From Candidatus Epilinea brevis (lineage in GTDB: Bacteria > Chloroflexota > Anaerolineae > Epilineales > Epilineaceae): a DNA stretch of 64,000 bases. The stretch covers positions 310,001-374,000 of the forward strand of contig JADJUE010000001.1 of NCBI GenBank assembly GCA_016710785.1, in the 5' to 3' direction. A model generated the notes under the pieces. That model did no database searches, was not told where the DNA came from, and saw only the letters and a list, made by a program, of their open reading frames with translations. The translations under genes and the position numbers were made by a program. Shown here in pieces: positions 54,537 to 63,824 of this stretch (the first letter of the stretch is position 1; each line of letters starts with the position of its first letter).

Positions 54537-55328
54537 ATGCCCGCTTCCTCCTCGGCCGACATCGGTTCCCTGCCGCTCCGCCAACTGACGGAGCGCGCGC
54601 GGGGGGGCGATGACGGCTGTCGATTGGAGCTTCTGGGCCGCTGGTGCGCCGATCCCAGCGCCGATCCTCGCTTGGGCGATGCGGTCTGGGAGCAGTTTCG
54701 CCGCCTCCTCTACCGCTGGATCCAGGTCTATCTGGCGCAGCGTGGCTTGGGAGCAGAGCTGCTGCGGGAGGCCGACGAGCCGGTCAACGACGCCCTGGAC
54801 AGCTTGGCTGCGCAGGTGCTCATGCGCTTCTTCCAAAGCCAGGCCGGACCAGGGCTCGCGGAACGCTTCCACTCCATGGGCCACATCAACCGCTTTCTGG
54901 CGCGGGTCACCTGGACGGTGACCGGCGATCACCTCGCCGCGCAGTTGAAGCGGCACCGCCACCAGACGCCCTGGCCGGAGACGGAGGACCTCGCGGGTGG
55001 CGCAACGGTCAACGATGGCGACCCGATGCATACCGAAAACGTCGCGGCCGCCGACCCGGGCTGGAGCTTGGATCCCGGTCGGGCGGTCGAGGACCGGCTG
55101 GGACAGGCCACCCTGTGGCAGCGGTTGCGCGCGCATAGCCACAGCGACGCGGAATGGGTGGTCATGGTGGAGCGCTTCGTCCGCGAGCTGCCGCCCCGGG
55201 AGATCCTGACCCGCCATCCCGAGCTGTTTCCGTCCATCGACACGATCTACAAGACCCTTGAGCGGGTGCTGGCCCGCCTGCGCAAGGATCCCGAGTTGAG
55301 CGCGGTGCGTGGGGGAGGTGTCGCATGA
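54537..55328 (+). CDS. Sigma-70-family RNA polymerase sigma factor of the CHAT/subtilase operon
   Basis: 263 residues. The region-2-like part (RRLLYRWIQVYLAQRGLGAE...DEPVNDALDSLAAQVLMRFF...FHSMGHINRFLARVTWTVTGDHLAAQLKRH) resembles the ECF-like sigma factors found beside CHAT-protease genes in Chloroflexota and related bacteria. Region 4 is LWQRLRAHSHSDAEWVVMVERFVRELPPREILTRHPELFPSIDTIYKTLERVLARLRKD, a helix-turn-helix. ATG 54537 with a GGGAAGGA box. The anti-sigma-like gene follows after about 76 bp. Its target promoters are unknown. Confidence 0.78.
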   Translation: MPASSSADIGSLPLRQLTERARGGDDGCRLELLGRWCADPSADPRLGDAVWEQFRRLLYRWIQVYLAQRGLGAELLREADEPVNDALDSLAAQVLMRFFQSQAGPGLAERFHSMGHINRFLARVTWTVTGDHLAAQLKRHRHQTPWPETEDLAGGATVNDGDPMHTENVAAADPGWSLDPGRAVEDRLGQATLWQRLRAHSHSDAEWVVMVERFVRELPPREILTRHPELFPSIDTIYKTLERVLARLRKDPELSAVRGGGVA

Positions 55329-55404
55329 GGGTCCTGTTGCAGCTGAAGGTGCGGACGAATGGCAGCCAAAGGCGCCCGGTTGCCATTGCGCCGCGGCGAG
55401 AGGC

Positions 55405-56214
55405 ATGCTGACCATGACGACCTGCATCCATCCGCCCGCCCTGGTCGAGCCGCTGTTGCTGCGGGCCCTCGACGGCGACGTCGATGCCGCGACCGCGGCC
55501 CACCTGGCCACCTGCCCGCATTGCCGCCAGGCCCTGGACCAGCTGGCCCAGGAAGATCGGCTGCTCCGGCAACGGCTGAACGCTGATCCCTGCCCTCCGC
55601 GCGCGACCCTGGCCGCCTGGTCCGACGGCGAGCTGCCGGACACGGTCGCCGCGGCGGTGGACGCCCACGCCACCGGATGCGCTGTTTGTCGCGCCGACCT
55701 TGTCGAGCTGGCCGCCTTCCGCCATGCGGCCTTGGATGTGGCTGGCGCGATGGACCAGGCCCTGACAGCGCTGCAGCCAGAGCGCCGCGGAATGTCGGCT
55801 GCGAGCGGACCAGCTCACAACCCTTTGGCCGGGCTGCGCCGGGTGTTGGCCGCGTTCCAGGCGCCCCAGGCCCTGCCTGCCGCCCTGCGATCCCGCGGGA
55901 GCACGGTCGCGGTGACCAGCAACTACAGCGCCGATGAAGGGCGGGTCATCGTCAGCTGTGTGGTCCGTCCGGGCGCGATGCCCGGACGCTACCGTCTCAG
56001 CGGTCGGGTGCATGGGCTGGACCTGCGCCGGATCGCCCTGCGCGACGCAACAGGTCGCGCGGTGGCGGAGGCGGACCTGGACGACCACGGCGCCTTCCGG
56101 CTGCCGGAACTTCCCGGCGGGCCGCTGCTGCTGCGCTTCGATGGCCCCGGGCTGGTGCTTGACCTGGACCGCCCGGTGAACCTGGGGCCGTTGGACCTGG
56201 GTCCGGTAGGCTAG
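55405..56214 (+). CDS. Soluble double zinc-finger, anti-sigma-like protein
   Basis: About 269 residues (or 266 from the ATG at 55414). There are two zinc-finger motifs of the anti-sigma type: AAHLATCPHCRQALDQL (HxxxCxxC) and VDAHATGCAVCRADLVELA. No TM helix is present, so unlike most zinc-finger anti-sigmas it is cytoplasmic. A linker leads to a C-terminal beta-sandwich-like domain (GRVIVSCVVRPGAMPGRYRL...LDDHGAFRLPELPGGPLLLRF) that could be a sensor or a protease-recognition part. It lies between the sigma factor and the TPR-CHAT protease, two bases from the latter. Confidence 0.75.
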   Translation: MLTMTTCIHPPALVEPLLLRALDGDVDAATAAHLATCPHCRQALDQLAQEDRLLRQRLNADPCPPRATLAAWSDGELPDTVAAAVDAHATGCAVCRADLVELAAFRHAALDVAGAMDQALTALQPERRGMSAASGPAHNPLAGLRRVLAAFQAPQALPAALRSRGSTVAVTSNYSADEGRVIVSCVVRPGAMPGRYRLSGRVHGLDLRRIALRDATGRAVAEADLDDHGAFRLPELPGGPLLLRFDGPGLVLDLDRPVNLGPLDLGPVG

Positions 56215-56216
56215 GG

Positions 56217-59189
56217 ATGCCCGAGGGCGCTTCGCCGGACGGCCGGGCCGCGGCCTGGCTCGACCGCATCCGGATCGCGCCAGACGGGCTGCAGGCCGCC
56301 GACCTTGCGCGCCGGGCGGTGGCATCGCCGCATGTGGACGCGCCGGCCTTTCTGCAGGCGCTGAAGGATGCCTCCAAGGCCGCGCTCACGGTCGAGCCCT
56401 CCCGGGCGGTCGTCCTGGCGGAGGCCCTGCAGGCCGGCGCTGATGCCGCTGACCTGCCTTGGTTCCAGGCCCTGAGCAGGATGGCCCGCGGCGACGCCTA
56501 CGGCGCCCAGGGCGGTCGCGTCGCCGATGCGGTGGCCGAATTGGATGCGGCCGCGGCGGCGTTCCAGATGCTGGGAGACAAGGTGGCCTGGGCGCGGACG
56601 CGGATCGGGTGGATCTATCTTCGCGGCCTGTCCGGTCTGACGACGGCGGCCGACCTGCGAAGCGCCGAGCGCGCGCGGCAGACCTTGGCGCAGGCCGACC
56701 AGGCCGCCTTGGTGTTCGCCATGGATCGCAACCTGATCGCCTGCCACTGGCATCACGGCCGCCTTGACCAGGCCGAAGCCTGCTTCGTCCGCGCATTGGC
56801 CGCCGTTGACCGGCACCCGGACGGGCCTGGTGAACTGGAAGAGGCCGGATTGCGCGCGAACCGCGGGCTGATGCTGACCAGTCAAGGTCGACTGGCCGAA
56901 GCCTTGGCGGAGCAGCACCGCGCCCGCGACCTGTATGCGGGCCTTGGCCAGCACGACAGTCTACGACGACAGGAGCACAATCTGGGGCATCTGCAGTTGA
57001 CCATGGGCGATCCCGGCCAGGCCCTGACGCATTTCTACCGCAGCCTGGACATGATCGATGGCCAAGGGTTCTCGCTACCGCGAGGTCTGGTGCTGGCCAA
57101 CATCGCCCGCTGCCACCTGGCCCTGGGCAGCCTGCGCGAGGGCGTCGCCGAAGCGCGGGAAGCGCTGGAGATCCTGGGTCGGCAGGGCGCCGACGCTGAG
57201 GCATTGCGTTGTAGCCTGACCTTGGCCCAAGGGCTTGTGGCCATCGGGGACCCCCTTGCTTCGCAGGAAGCGGAACGCATCCTCGAGGCTTGCCTGGCTG
57301 ACCCGCGTCTGGTCGGCCTGCGCGCGCAGGACGGTATGGTCCGGCTGGACCTGGCCGAACTGGCCCTGCGGCGCGGCGACGCGGCGACGGCGGCGCGCTG
57401 GTCATCCGATGCGCAGGCGCGCTTCCGCGACGGTGGCCTGGTCCTGCTGGACCGGATGGCGGTCCTGGTCGCCGCGGAGGCCACCCTGATCAGCGGCAGG
57501 CCGATCGAGGCGGGCGCCGCCGCCGAGGACCTTCGACTTCGGGCCTGGTCTGAGGGCCTTGGCACCATCCTGCCGCGGAGCTGGCACCTGTCGGCACGGG
57601 TCGCAGAGTCCATGAACCGTGACGACGAGGCACGCGCCGCCTACCGGGAAGCCGTCGACGCTCTGGACGAGCAGGTGGAGCGCTTGCCGCTGCTGCTACG
57701 CACGCATGTGCTGGACCAGCGCCAGGGTCTGCTGGCGGACGGTCTGGCCTGCTATCGGCGCTCCACCGATGTAGACGACTTGTGGTGGATGTTGGAACGA
57801 ACCAAGGCCCAGTCCCAGATCCGCCGCATGGTGAACGATCCTGCTCCCATGTCCTGGGGTGCGGGCCACGCTGCCGCCGCAGCGCAAACGGCAGACGGCC
57901 ACGACCTGGCGACTCGCCTCCGTGCGGCGGAGCGGGCTCAGTCCGCTCTGTTTGCCCTGCGTCACGCCCCCGACTGGCTACCCGGCTTGCCGGACCGCCG
58001 GCGAAACCCAGCCGCGCAGGCCGATCTGGATCGGAGCCTGGCCGACACCGAAGCCAGCGTCACATGGCTCCGCGAACAGCTTGCGCTCACGGGTTGGGAC
58101 AGCGCCATCGGCGCCGCTACGCCTCGCCGTCGCTCCGATTGGCTGCCGCCCTGTCCGCCGGAAAGCACCGTCCTGGCGGCCTTCGGGCTTTCGGCGACTG
58201 AGCCCTTCGTCCTGCTGGCCCGTGGGAACCGTCGTGCGGTGGTCTCGCTGGCATCCGACGGCCCAACGCTCGCCGCCCTCGCCCTCCGGTGGCAGGAAGC
58301 GATTGAAGACGCGGGTGCAGCGGCGGCCGCCGGCCTGCCCGCCGCTGCCTTGACCGCGCCGCTGTGTGACGTGTTGGGCCAGCTGTTCCAAGCGCTGGTC
58401 GCCCCTTGGCAGGACTGGCTGGACGGCGCCGGCCAACTGCTGGTCGTGCCCCACGGTGCCTTGCACGGGCTTCCTTTCGGAGCCTTTCACGATGGGCGGG
58501 GCTACCTGGTGGAACGGCTGGTCACGGGACACGCGCCCTCCACCGCCTGGTGGGACGCCTGCCGCCATCGCGCCCCGGCTCGGCCTCGAGCCGTGGTGGC
58601 GGCGTACAGCCACGGAGCGGCCTTGCCCGGAGCGGCTGAGGAGGGGCGGAGGGTAGCGGGCATGCTGGGGCTACGCCCGCTGCTCGAAGTGGAGGCGACC
58701 CGCGAAGCCGTACTCTCGAGGGCGGACGGCGCCGGCCTGCTGCATCTGGCGGCGCACGCCGCTGCCCGCCAGGATCGCCCGTCCTTCGCTCACCTGTGGC
58801 TCGCCGGCGAGGACCTGCTCTCCAGCCACGATCTGGCCAACCTGGACCTGCGCGGCGCATTGGTCACCTTGAGCGGTTGCGAGACGTCCTCCGGCCTGTT
58901 GACCGGCGCCGACGAGGTGCTCAGCTTGAGCCGCGCCTGCCTGCATGCCGGCGCGGCAACGGTGCTGGGAACGCTTTGGCCCTTGCGCGACGCGGCCGCT
59001 CTGCCGCTGATGACCGGGTTCTACGACGGACTTCTCCGCGGCCAGTCCGTGGGCGATGCGCTGCGCCGGAGCCAACTGGCGGCCATGAGCGGGAATTGGC
59101 CCAGCCCTCTGGACTGGGCGGCGTTCCAATGCCTCGGCAGCTGTGATACGATGCTGCCCGATGCTCTGATCCAGGAGGTGCACCTATGA
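56217..59189 (+). CDS. TPR-CHAT caspase-like protease
   Basis: 990 residues. Residues ~30-570 are TPR-like helical repeats (e.g. AEACFVRALAAVDRHPDGPG, QGRLAEALAEQHRARDLYAGLGQ, MGDPGQALTHFYRSLDMID). The C-terminal CHAT domain (~residues 730-985) has VVPHGALHGLPFGAFHDG, catalytic H847 (LLHLAAHA) and C888 (VTLSGCETSSG), then GADEVLSLSRACLHAGAATVLGTLWPL. Both dyad residues are intact. CHAT proteases act on partner proteins once the TPR part senses a signal, for example Csx29 in type III-E CRISPR. Here the likely partners are the neighbours. No export signal. Confidence 0.92.
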   Translation: MPEGASPDGRAAAWLDRIRIAPDGLQAADLARRAVASPHVDAPAFLQALKDASKAALTVEPSRAVVLAEALQAGADAADLPWFQALSRMARGDAYGAQGGRVADAVAELDAAAAAFQMLGDKVAWARTRIGWIYLRGLSGLTTAADLRSAERARQTLAQADQAALVFAMDRNLIACHWHHGRLDQAEACFVRALAAVDRHPDGPGELEEAGLRANRGLMLTSQGRLAEALAEQHRARDLYAGLGQHDSLRRQEHNLGHLQLTMGDPGQALTHFYRSLDMIDGQGFSLPRGLVLANIARCHLALGSLREGVAEAREALEILGRQGADAEALRCSLTLAQGLVAIGDPLASQEAERILEACLADPRLVGLRAQDGMVRLDLAELALRRGDAATAARWSSDAQARFRDGGLVLLDRMAVLVAAEATLISGRPIEAGAAAEDLRLRAWSEGLGTILPRSWHLSARVAESMNRDDEARAAYREAVDALDEQVERLPLLLRTHVLDQRQGLLADGLACYRRSTDVDDLWWMLERTKAQSQIRRMVNDPAPMSWGAGHAAAAAQTADGHDLATRLRAAERAQSALFALRHAPDWLPGLPDRRRNPAAQADLDRSLADTEASVTWLREQLALTGWDSAIGAATPRRRSDWLPPCPPESTVLAAFGLSATEPFVLLARGNRRAVVSLASDGPTLAALALRWQEAIEDAGAAAAAGLPAAALTAPLCDVLGQLFQALVAPWQDWLDGAGQLLVVPHGALHGLPFGAFHDGRGYLVERLVTGHAPSTAWWDACRHRAPARPRAVVAAYSHGAALPGAAEEGRRVAGMLGLRPLLEVEATREAVLSRADGAGLLHLAAHAAARQDRPSFAHLWLAGEDLLSSHDLANLDLRGALVTLSGCETSSGLLTGADEVLSLSRACLHAGAATVLGTLWPLRDAAALPLMTGFYDGLLRGQSVGDALRRSQLAAMSGNWPSPLDWAAFQCLGSCDTMLPDALIQEVHL

Positions 59190-60943
59190 CCCTTTCGTTA
59201 CCGCGGCCGCTTCCGGTCATCGACAGCCTGCCCGACCGCTGCTGCTGCCGCTTCCGCCTGCCCGGTCGGGCGGCAGCGGAGTTGCCTTCCGACGCCTTCA
59301 GGTTGATCAGCCTGCTGGGCGCCGATCTGCTCGATGAACTCCTGGTCCGCGGCGCCCTTGGTGAGCTGTTGCCCGAGTCCGCTCTGTTCAGGGATGTGGC
59401 GATGGAACCCTCGGGTTCCTTGCCGGAGGGCGCGGATCACCGCCAGCAGGCTGCCGTCGCTGCTGATCCGCGACAGGCGGAATTACCGGAATCCTCGCCC
59501 GTGGTCAGCGCTGTGCAGGTCTGGGACAGCGCTGATACCGGCGAGCGGCCTTCGACAATCCTGCATGGCTGGTACCGTTTCCAGGCTCCGGACGGCAGCA
59601 TGAAGTCCGGCGCGGCCCGGGTCCAGGCCGCGGTCTTGGCGGTCAACCGTTCCCTGGACCGGGCCAACGATCGGCTCAGGGCGCTGGCGCGCGAGCACCT
59701 GGATCGCCTGCCGGTCTTGGAAGGCCTCATGTTGACTGGCCTCACGCCCTGCTGGCTGACAGCCGCCAGCCAGGAGGCGCAGGTGGGCGCCGGCCCCGGC
59801 GTGCCACCTGTCCCCCGCGCTGACCGATCCAGCGCCTGGCGCCCCAGCTATGCCCTCGGGAGCGCGGCCGCGCACCTGGCGGGCGCGGATGGCGACGGAG
59901 TGGTCGTGGCCATCCTCGACACCCGGCCGGAGCCGGCGGAGCTCTTGGCGGCTGCGCAGCGATTTCAGCCGCCGCATGCCTTCATGCTGGAGCTTCTGGA
60001 CCGGGTGCATTTCGGCGGCCTGGCCCGAACCGATCCGGCGCTGACGGCCGTCGAGCATCTGGTGGCCGGCTGGGAAGCTGGGGATCCCGGCGGCTCGGCC
60101 CTGGGCTATGCGATGCCGGATCACGGCCTCTTCGTCGCCGGCATCGTCCTCGGCGCCGCCCCCGGCGCCCGGATCCACCTGCTGCGGGCGCTCTCCGACC
60201 ACGGCGTCGGCGACCTTCAGACCTTGACCGCGCTCCTTGGCCAGGCGCGCGCCCTCGCCGATGCGGGGAGCAGGCGACTCATCGTCAACCTCTCCCTGGT
60301 AGCAGCCATCCCCACTGAGGCCGAGCTGGAGCAGAGCCATCGCCCCTTGCGTGGCCAGGCCCGCGAGCAGTCCGCGGAAGCGGGCGGCTCGAATGGGGTG
60401 CCGCCCTTGCGCGCGTTCCTGGGCGGGCCGCTGATGGATGCGGTTGCGGCCCTGATCCAGGACGGCGTGCTGGTCATCGCTTCGGCCGGCAACGACGCCC
60501 GCCCCGGAAGCGCCCGCCCAGAGCCCCGCCTGCCGGCGCGCGATGACCGCGTGCTAGCCGTGGGCGCGGTGGGACGCGCCGGCCAGGCGGCCGGCTTCAG
60601 CAATGCGGCGGATGCCCAGCTGCTGGGCAACGGCGTGGCGGCCTTCGGCGGCGATGCCCGTTGGACGGGCGCCATCGCGCGGGTAGATCCGGATGACTCC
60701 CTGCTCGGGCTGCATTCCGCAGGGGCGGCGCCCATCTCGGGGGATGCGGTTCCTACCGGCTGGGTCTCGTGGGCGGGCACATCCTTCGCCGCACCCATGG
60801 CGACGGCGCTGGCCGCCCGACTCTGGTCCCACCAGCCAGAACTGACCGCCCCCCAGGTGCTGACTGCACTGCGCGCTCTGGCCGTGGGACCGGATGTGGC
60901 GGGACTGCTGGCGCCACGCCTGCCGCTGGAGCAGCAAGTCTAG
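59186..60943 (+). CDS. Cytoplasmic subtilisin-like (S8) serine protease
   Basis: 585 residues. The start overlaps the CHAT gene stop (ATGA). No signal peptide. The N-terminal ~240 residues are of unknown type, perhaps an inhibitory or sensor part. Catalytic triad: D245 (VVVAILDTRPE), H313 (MPDHGLFVAGIV) and S533 (WAGTSFAAPMA), with oxyanion N436 (ASAGND). A complete active protease kept inside the cell and translationally coupled to a caspase-like protease suggests a proteolytic cascade: CHAT may activate it by cleaving the N-terminal part, or both may act on the anti-sigma protein. This is inference. Confidence 0.9.
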   Translation: MTLSLPRPLPVIDSLPDRCCCRFRLPGRAAAELPSDAFRLISLLGADLLDELLVRGALGELLPESALFRDVAMEPSGSLPEGADHRQQAAVAADPRQAELPESSPVVSAVQVWDSADTGERPSTILHGWYRFQAPDGSMKSGAARVQAAVLAVNRSLDRANDRLRALAREHLDRLPVLEGLMLTGLTPCWLTAASQEAQVGAGPGVPPVPRADRSSAWRPSYALGSAAAHLAGADGDGVVVAILDTRPEPAELLAAAQRFQPPHAFMLELLDRVHFGGLARTDPALTAVEHLVAGWEAGDPGGSALGYAMPDHGLFVAGIVLGAAPGARIHLLRALSDHGVGDLQTLTALLGQARALADAGSRRLIVNLSLVAAIPTEAELEQSHRPLRGQAREQSAEAGGSNGVPPLRAFLGGPLMDAVAALIQDGVLVIASAGNDARPGSARPEPRLPARDDRVLAVGAVGRAGQAAGFSNAADAQLLGNGVAAFGGDARWTGAIARVDPDDSLLGLHSAGAAPISGDAVPTGWVSWAGTSFAAPMATALAARLWSHQPELTAPQVLTALRALAVGPDVAGLLAPRLPLEQQV

Positions 60944-60997
60944 TGCTGCACATCCAAGAAGCGTGAGGGTTGCGGTGGCATGACCTCGCGGCCCATG

Positions 60998-61044
60998 AAG
61001 GATTTCGAGACCCGGCACACCCATCGGCTACTCTCGAAGTCCTT
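60998..61044. terminator. Hairpin between the convergent subtilase and GH3 genes
   Basis: AAGGATTTCGAGA (60998-61010) pairs with TCTCGAAGTCCTT (61032-61044) with one mismatch over 13 positions. It ends in CCTTT/AAAGG, so it could stop transcription from either side. Confidence 0.55.
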
Positions 61045-61057
61045 TGTGATGCGGTAC

Positions 61058-63811
61058 TTAGTCCAGCGGAGCAATGCCGCCCGGGCGCCAGCCGCGCACC
61101 AGGGTTGGTATGACCGGCAACAAGGCGCAGATGAAGCTGAGCACCGGCGCCTGGTAGGCCTTGCGCCAACCGGCAGGCCATAGGCGCGCACCGCCCGGAA
61201 GGAGTTCCAGGGTGATGCCCCCGGCTGCGACCAGCAGGTAGCCAGCCAGGCCCCATCCCAGACTCAGAAGGAACAGGCGCACCAACCGGGTAGGCGCCCG
61301 GGCCGCCTGTGGATTGACGCCATAGACGAGCACCCCCCCCAGGAGGATCAGGCTCATGCTGAGCAGGAAGATGCCCCAGTCAACATAGCGCGGCCGATCA
61401 ATACCCCCCGAGGACCAGACCGGGGCCAGGATGGAGGCTGGCTCGACCGAAAGTTCCAGGGGCTCGCTCAGGGTCATGTTGTCCTGCACAGCGCTCAACT
61501 CCAACACGCCCTCCCGCTCGGCGCGGATGCTGGATGCCGCCCGCCCGTCCTCTACCGCAACCGTCACATCCTGCAGAAAGGCGTTGTCGGAGCGGACGAA
61601 ACGGCGAAAGGTGATGCGGGTCCCATCCGGCACCGGATTCCCATTGCGATCCACGATAGGGCTGGTTCGGACGCGAAAGGTAGCCCCCAAGGGCACTCCC
61701 TGGGCCAGCGACCAGCCTACCGGCTCCAGCTGCAGGTTCTGATCGGGGTCAGGCAGCAGCCGCTCCTCCAGATCATAGCTGGCGCCAGGGATGGAGACGG
61801 GGCTCGCGCCCTCCGCGGCGGCGTCGCCGAATAGGGCCCGGATAGCCACCTGGGTGAAGGGCCGCGCCGGAGCGTACAGGGCATAGAAGGCCTCCAGCCC
61901 CGCGATCTCGGTCGTGTCCAGGTGGTATGGCGCCTCCAGGGCGAAGACCACCCTCCGCTGGCCCTCCGGCGGGGCCGGCCGGGCCTTGAGGAAGAGTCGC
62001 AGCGCATCGCCCGCCGGGGCTTCAGTAGCACTGAGATCGCGCATGCAGAAGACCAGCCAGTCGGCGCCCGTCACCAGGCGATCGGTCTCGCGCCAGGATC
62101 GGTCGCTGCGCTGCCGTTTCTCGAAGGCCAGCGTGCTCTCCGGACGGACCGCACCTTGCTCCTGCAGCCACAGCTTCAGGTCTCGGAAGGTGATCGCGTC
62201 CACATCGGCCTCGTCCCGCAAGCGCGCCAGTCCTGCGCCCTTTGGCCCGTAGATCTGTCGCGTTCCATCCAAGAGCCAGAAGGGATCCGGCCGCAAACGC
62301 GCCTCGCAATCCACGCAATCCCGTCGCTCCCGGGCGTCGACGACCCAGAGGATCGTTTCTCCCGGCTGGGGCGAGCCTAGGTTCGTCCCCTCTGGCGGGC
62401 TCACCCGGGTCAAGGCCGCTCGTGCCACCTGATCGGCAATCTCGGAGGACAATCCGTCGTCGGCGAGCGATTCCACGGGGATCAGCGTGGCGGCCAAGGT
62501 TGGAGCCGGTCCATAGAGCCGCAACTTGAGCCGCAGCACCTGCAGCAGAGCCTCGTCCACGCGGCGCCTGAGCTCGGCATCGCTCGCATACTGGTCGGTC
62601 AGCCACTTGATGCCGGCGCTGATTTCCTCTGCCCCGATGGTCGGACCCACTCCCTTGCCGTCGGCCGTGTCCAGGCCGCTGAGATCCAAGACGTCGTGCC
62701 CGGCCACCAATGCCTCGCGAATCACCCGGCGCGAGCCCAGCTCAGTGGCCTCCCCGGCTGCGGCATAGGCGCGAAAGGCCGGCAGGCCTAGCCCGGGCGA
62801 CATCCGCAAGCCGCCGCCGGCCCGCCATTCGGTCAGTCCGACGGCCTGTCCCTCCAGGTAACGAAGGCCGCTGCCGTCCAAGGCAAAGGGACGCTCGGGC
62901 TGGCTTTGGATGCCGCGATAACGTACCCGCGAGCTGCGCAACGCGTCGGCACTGGCCGCAGGATCCTCTGCCGATCGGGTGGTGGCGGCCAGAAAGGGCA
63001 ACAGGTCGATGCGTGCCAGCTGCTCGAAAGGCCGCTCGACCACGGCGATGGCATCGGCCTGGCTGCGGTCGGCCGCACCGGCACCAGGGAAACTGCCCAC
63101 GGCCACGGCCACCCTGCCGCCGCTGCCTTGATGCAGGCCGCGGATGAACTCCCGTCCGAAGCGCCCCACCCAGGCAGGCGAACCGCCGAAGCTGGCGATT
63201 CCCAGGTCGCCGGTGCCCGCGGCCCGGGGGCCGGGATGAACATCCAGGTCCGGGCCCAACAGGATGTTGACGCCCATGGCCGCCAAGCGGCGGCCCACCA
63301 CATCGCCTGCCCTTCCCGCCAACTGCGGATCCCAGGTGGCGCCGAGGCTCATGAGGCTAGGCACCGGCACGAGTCCCAGGTCCGTCGGCAGGCCGGGCGC
63401 CCCATCACCCCCGGGGCTCAAAGTGATGAACAGCGGTACGAAGCGCGCGTGGGATTGCGCGTAGCGGGTCTGCAAGGCATTGGCGAGGCGAGCCACCTGC
63501 GCGGGCGCTTCGGCCCCGGACGCATGGTTGCCACTGGCGGCGTCCAGAATCACGCCACCCACATGCTGCTCCACCACGAGTCGGGCGATAGCCGCCTGAT
63601 CATCGGCACTGGAACCAGCAAACGGGACGAGGAGCAGCTGACCAACCCTCTCGTCCGGACTCATGGCCTGAGCGAGCGCGGCGGCAGCGCGGTTCACAGC
63701 CGCGGTGTCCTGTGCCTGCGCCGGAACAGGCGCGGCCAGGGCGCCCGAGAGCAGGAGCAGCAGCCACGTCGTTCTGGCGATCGCTCGCCGGCGGATACGG
63801 TGCGGGGGCAT
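61058..63811 (-). CDS. GH3-like (NagZ-related) protein with C-terminal membrane domain and degenerate active-site loop
   Basis: 917 residues. Signal peptide TTWLLLLLSGALAAPVPAQA. A GH3 N-terminal barrel (MSPDERVGQLLLVPFAG...VGGVILDA...GLGLVPVPSLMSLGATWD...GVNILLGPDLDVHP) is followed by a C-terminal GH3-like half, an Ig-like part and three to four TM helices (YVDWGIFLLSMSLILLGGVL, LSLGWGLAGYLLVAAGGI, VLSFICALLPVIPTLV). The usual KHFPGHG...DSH loop of NagZ-type enzymes is replaced by GSFPGAGAADRSQAD, losing the key Lys-His and His, while the candidate nucleophile Asp (AGHDVLDLS) is kept. A membrane-held glycan-binding protein or altered hydrolase. Confidence 0.8.
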   Translation of the reverse strand: MPPHRIRRRAIARTTWLLLLLSGALAAPVPAQAQDTAAVNRAAAALAQAMSPDERVGQLLLVPFAGSSADDQAAIARLVVEQHVGGVILDAASGNHASGAEAPAQVARLANALQTRYAQSHARFVPLFITLSPGGDGAPGLPTDLGLVPVPSLMSLGATWDPQLAGRAGDVVGRRLAAMGVNILLGPDLDVHPGPRAAGTGDLGIASFGGSPAWVGRFGREFIRGLHQGSGGRVAVAVGSFPGAGAADRSQADAIAVVERPFEQLARIDLLPFLAATTRSAEDPAASADALRSSRVRYRGIQSQPERPFALDGSGLRYLEGQAVGLTEWRAGGGLRMSPGLGLPAFRAYAAAGEATELGSRRVIREALVAGHDVLDLSGLDTADGKGVGPTIGAEEISAGIKWLTDQYASDAELRRRVDEALLQVLRLKLRLYGPAPTLAATLIPVESLADDGLSSEIADQVARAALTRVSPPEGTNLGSPQPGETILWVVDARERRDCVDCEARLRPDPFWLLDGTRQIYGPKGAGLARLRDEADVDAITFRDLKLWLQEQGAVRPESTLAFEKRQRSDRSWRETDRLVTGADWLVFCMRDLSATEAPAGDALRLFLKARPAPPEGQRRVVFALEAPYHLDTTEIAGLEAFYALYAPARPFTQVAIRALFGDAAAEGASPVSIPGASYDLEERLLPDPDQNLQLEPVGWSLAQGVPLGATFRVRTSPIVDRNGNPVPDGTRITFRRFVRSDNAFLQDVTVAVEDGRAASSIRAEREGVLELSAVQDNMTLSEPLELSVEPASILAPVWSSGGIDRPRYVDWGIFLLSMSLILLGGVLVYGVNPQAARAPTRLVRLFLLSLGWGLAGYLLVAAGGITLELLPGGARLWPAGWRKAYQAPVLSFICALLPVIPTLVRGWRPGGIAPLD

Positions 63812-63824
63812 ACGGGTTACGAAC

